From contig JAEUWP010000339.1 of the NCBI GenBank assembly GCA_018524725.1, positions 1-19,006 of the forward strand: a DNA stretch of 19,006 bases. The letters are read 5' to 3'. Position 1 is the stretch's first letter, and every line of letters begins with the position of its first letter. The notes below the pieces were generated by a model. That model saw only the letters and a list, made by a program, of their open reading frames with translations, had not been told where the DNA came from and did no database searches. The position numbers and the translations under genes were made by a program. This document shows positions 18,885 to 19,006 of this stretch, piece by piece. The stretch is from Podaxis mareebaensis (taxonomy: Eukaryota > Basidiomycota > Agaricomycetes > Agaricales > Agaricaceae).

Positions 18885-19006
18885 CTAATAATGTCCTTCG
18901 CCATCTATGTTGTAGATAGCCTCATCGTTGAAGTCAAATTCGAAATCAGCATCGTAATCATCTGAGTTGTAGGCGTATCTTGTGGTAGACGAGAAAGGAT
19001 ATTGTT
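18885..19006 (-). CDS. C-terminal end of an unknown protein, cut by the window edge
   Basis: On the - strand an open frame enters at 19006 and ends at TAG 18885-18887, giving 39 residues rich in Asp, Glu, Tyr and Phe (for example SDDYDADFEFDFNDEAIYNI). Biased composition and high CpG suggest real coding sequence. It lies 172 bp upstream of, and on the same strand as, the zinc-knuckle gene, so the two could be successive genes of one element or unrelated neighbours. Nothing more can be said without the missing part. Confidence 0.5.
   Translation of the reverse strand, partial: QYPFSSTTRYAYNSDDYDADFEFDFNDEAIYNIDGEGHY

Noticed and set aside
1..19006. tRNA, rRNA or bacterial-style operon signals
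   Set aside because: No tRNA cloverleaf or rRNA segment was recognised, and introns, chromodomain and LTRs show a eukaryote, so ribosome-binding-site or operon calls do not apply.

Overview
The window looks like a transposon-rich piece of a filamentous basidiomycete genome, most likely an Agaricomycete. This is inferred from the type of chromodomain Ty3/Gypsy element, the short fungal-type introns (48 and 56 nt, GTATGT/GTAAGT donors, CTGAC branch sites) and the CpG-to-TpG decay of the repeats. No species can be named from sequence alone.

Layout. Bases 1-2286 hold no recognisable gene. Bases 2287-4466 are the 5' part (putative LTR plus gag) of one LTR retrotransposon family, here called family B, on the + strand. 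The next block, 4467-12754, is a complete but decayed chromovirus (Ty3/Gypsy with a chromodomain): two ~720-bp LTRs, gag, a single long pol frame (protease, RT, RNase H, integrase, chromodomain), an internal purine tract near the midpoint, and a 3' purine tract. Between pol and the 3' LTR it carries a third gene on the opposite strand. That gene appears to have two spliceosomal introns and encodes a charged coiled-coil protein with a Zn2Cys6-spaced cysteine cluster and an acidic tail. Bases 12755-15879 are a second family B fragment (protease, gag, putative LTR), but on the - strand. The two family B fragments are therefore inverted relative to each other and broken at different points, so the nest is a rearranged mosaic and not a simple insertion.

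From 15880 to about 16620 nothing is recognisable. A decayed reading frame of unknown function follows (16621-17130). From 17020 to the end the composition changes abruptly: CpG dinucleotides, almost absent from the first 17 kb (I find about eleven), become common (roughly 75 in 2 kb). This end holds an intact 332-codon gene for a protein with two CCHC zinc knuckles (17714-18712, - strand) and the C-terminal end of another - strand gene that runs off the window.

The unifying process is CpG deamination. Most in-frame stops in the repeats are TGA where the family or frame expects arginine (CGA). The two LTRs differ repeatedly by TG versus CA at the same site, and the chromovirus pol frame has eight nonsense codons but no evident indel over 3.8 kb. 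This is what cytosine methylation and/or a RIP-like process leaves behind.
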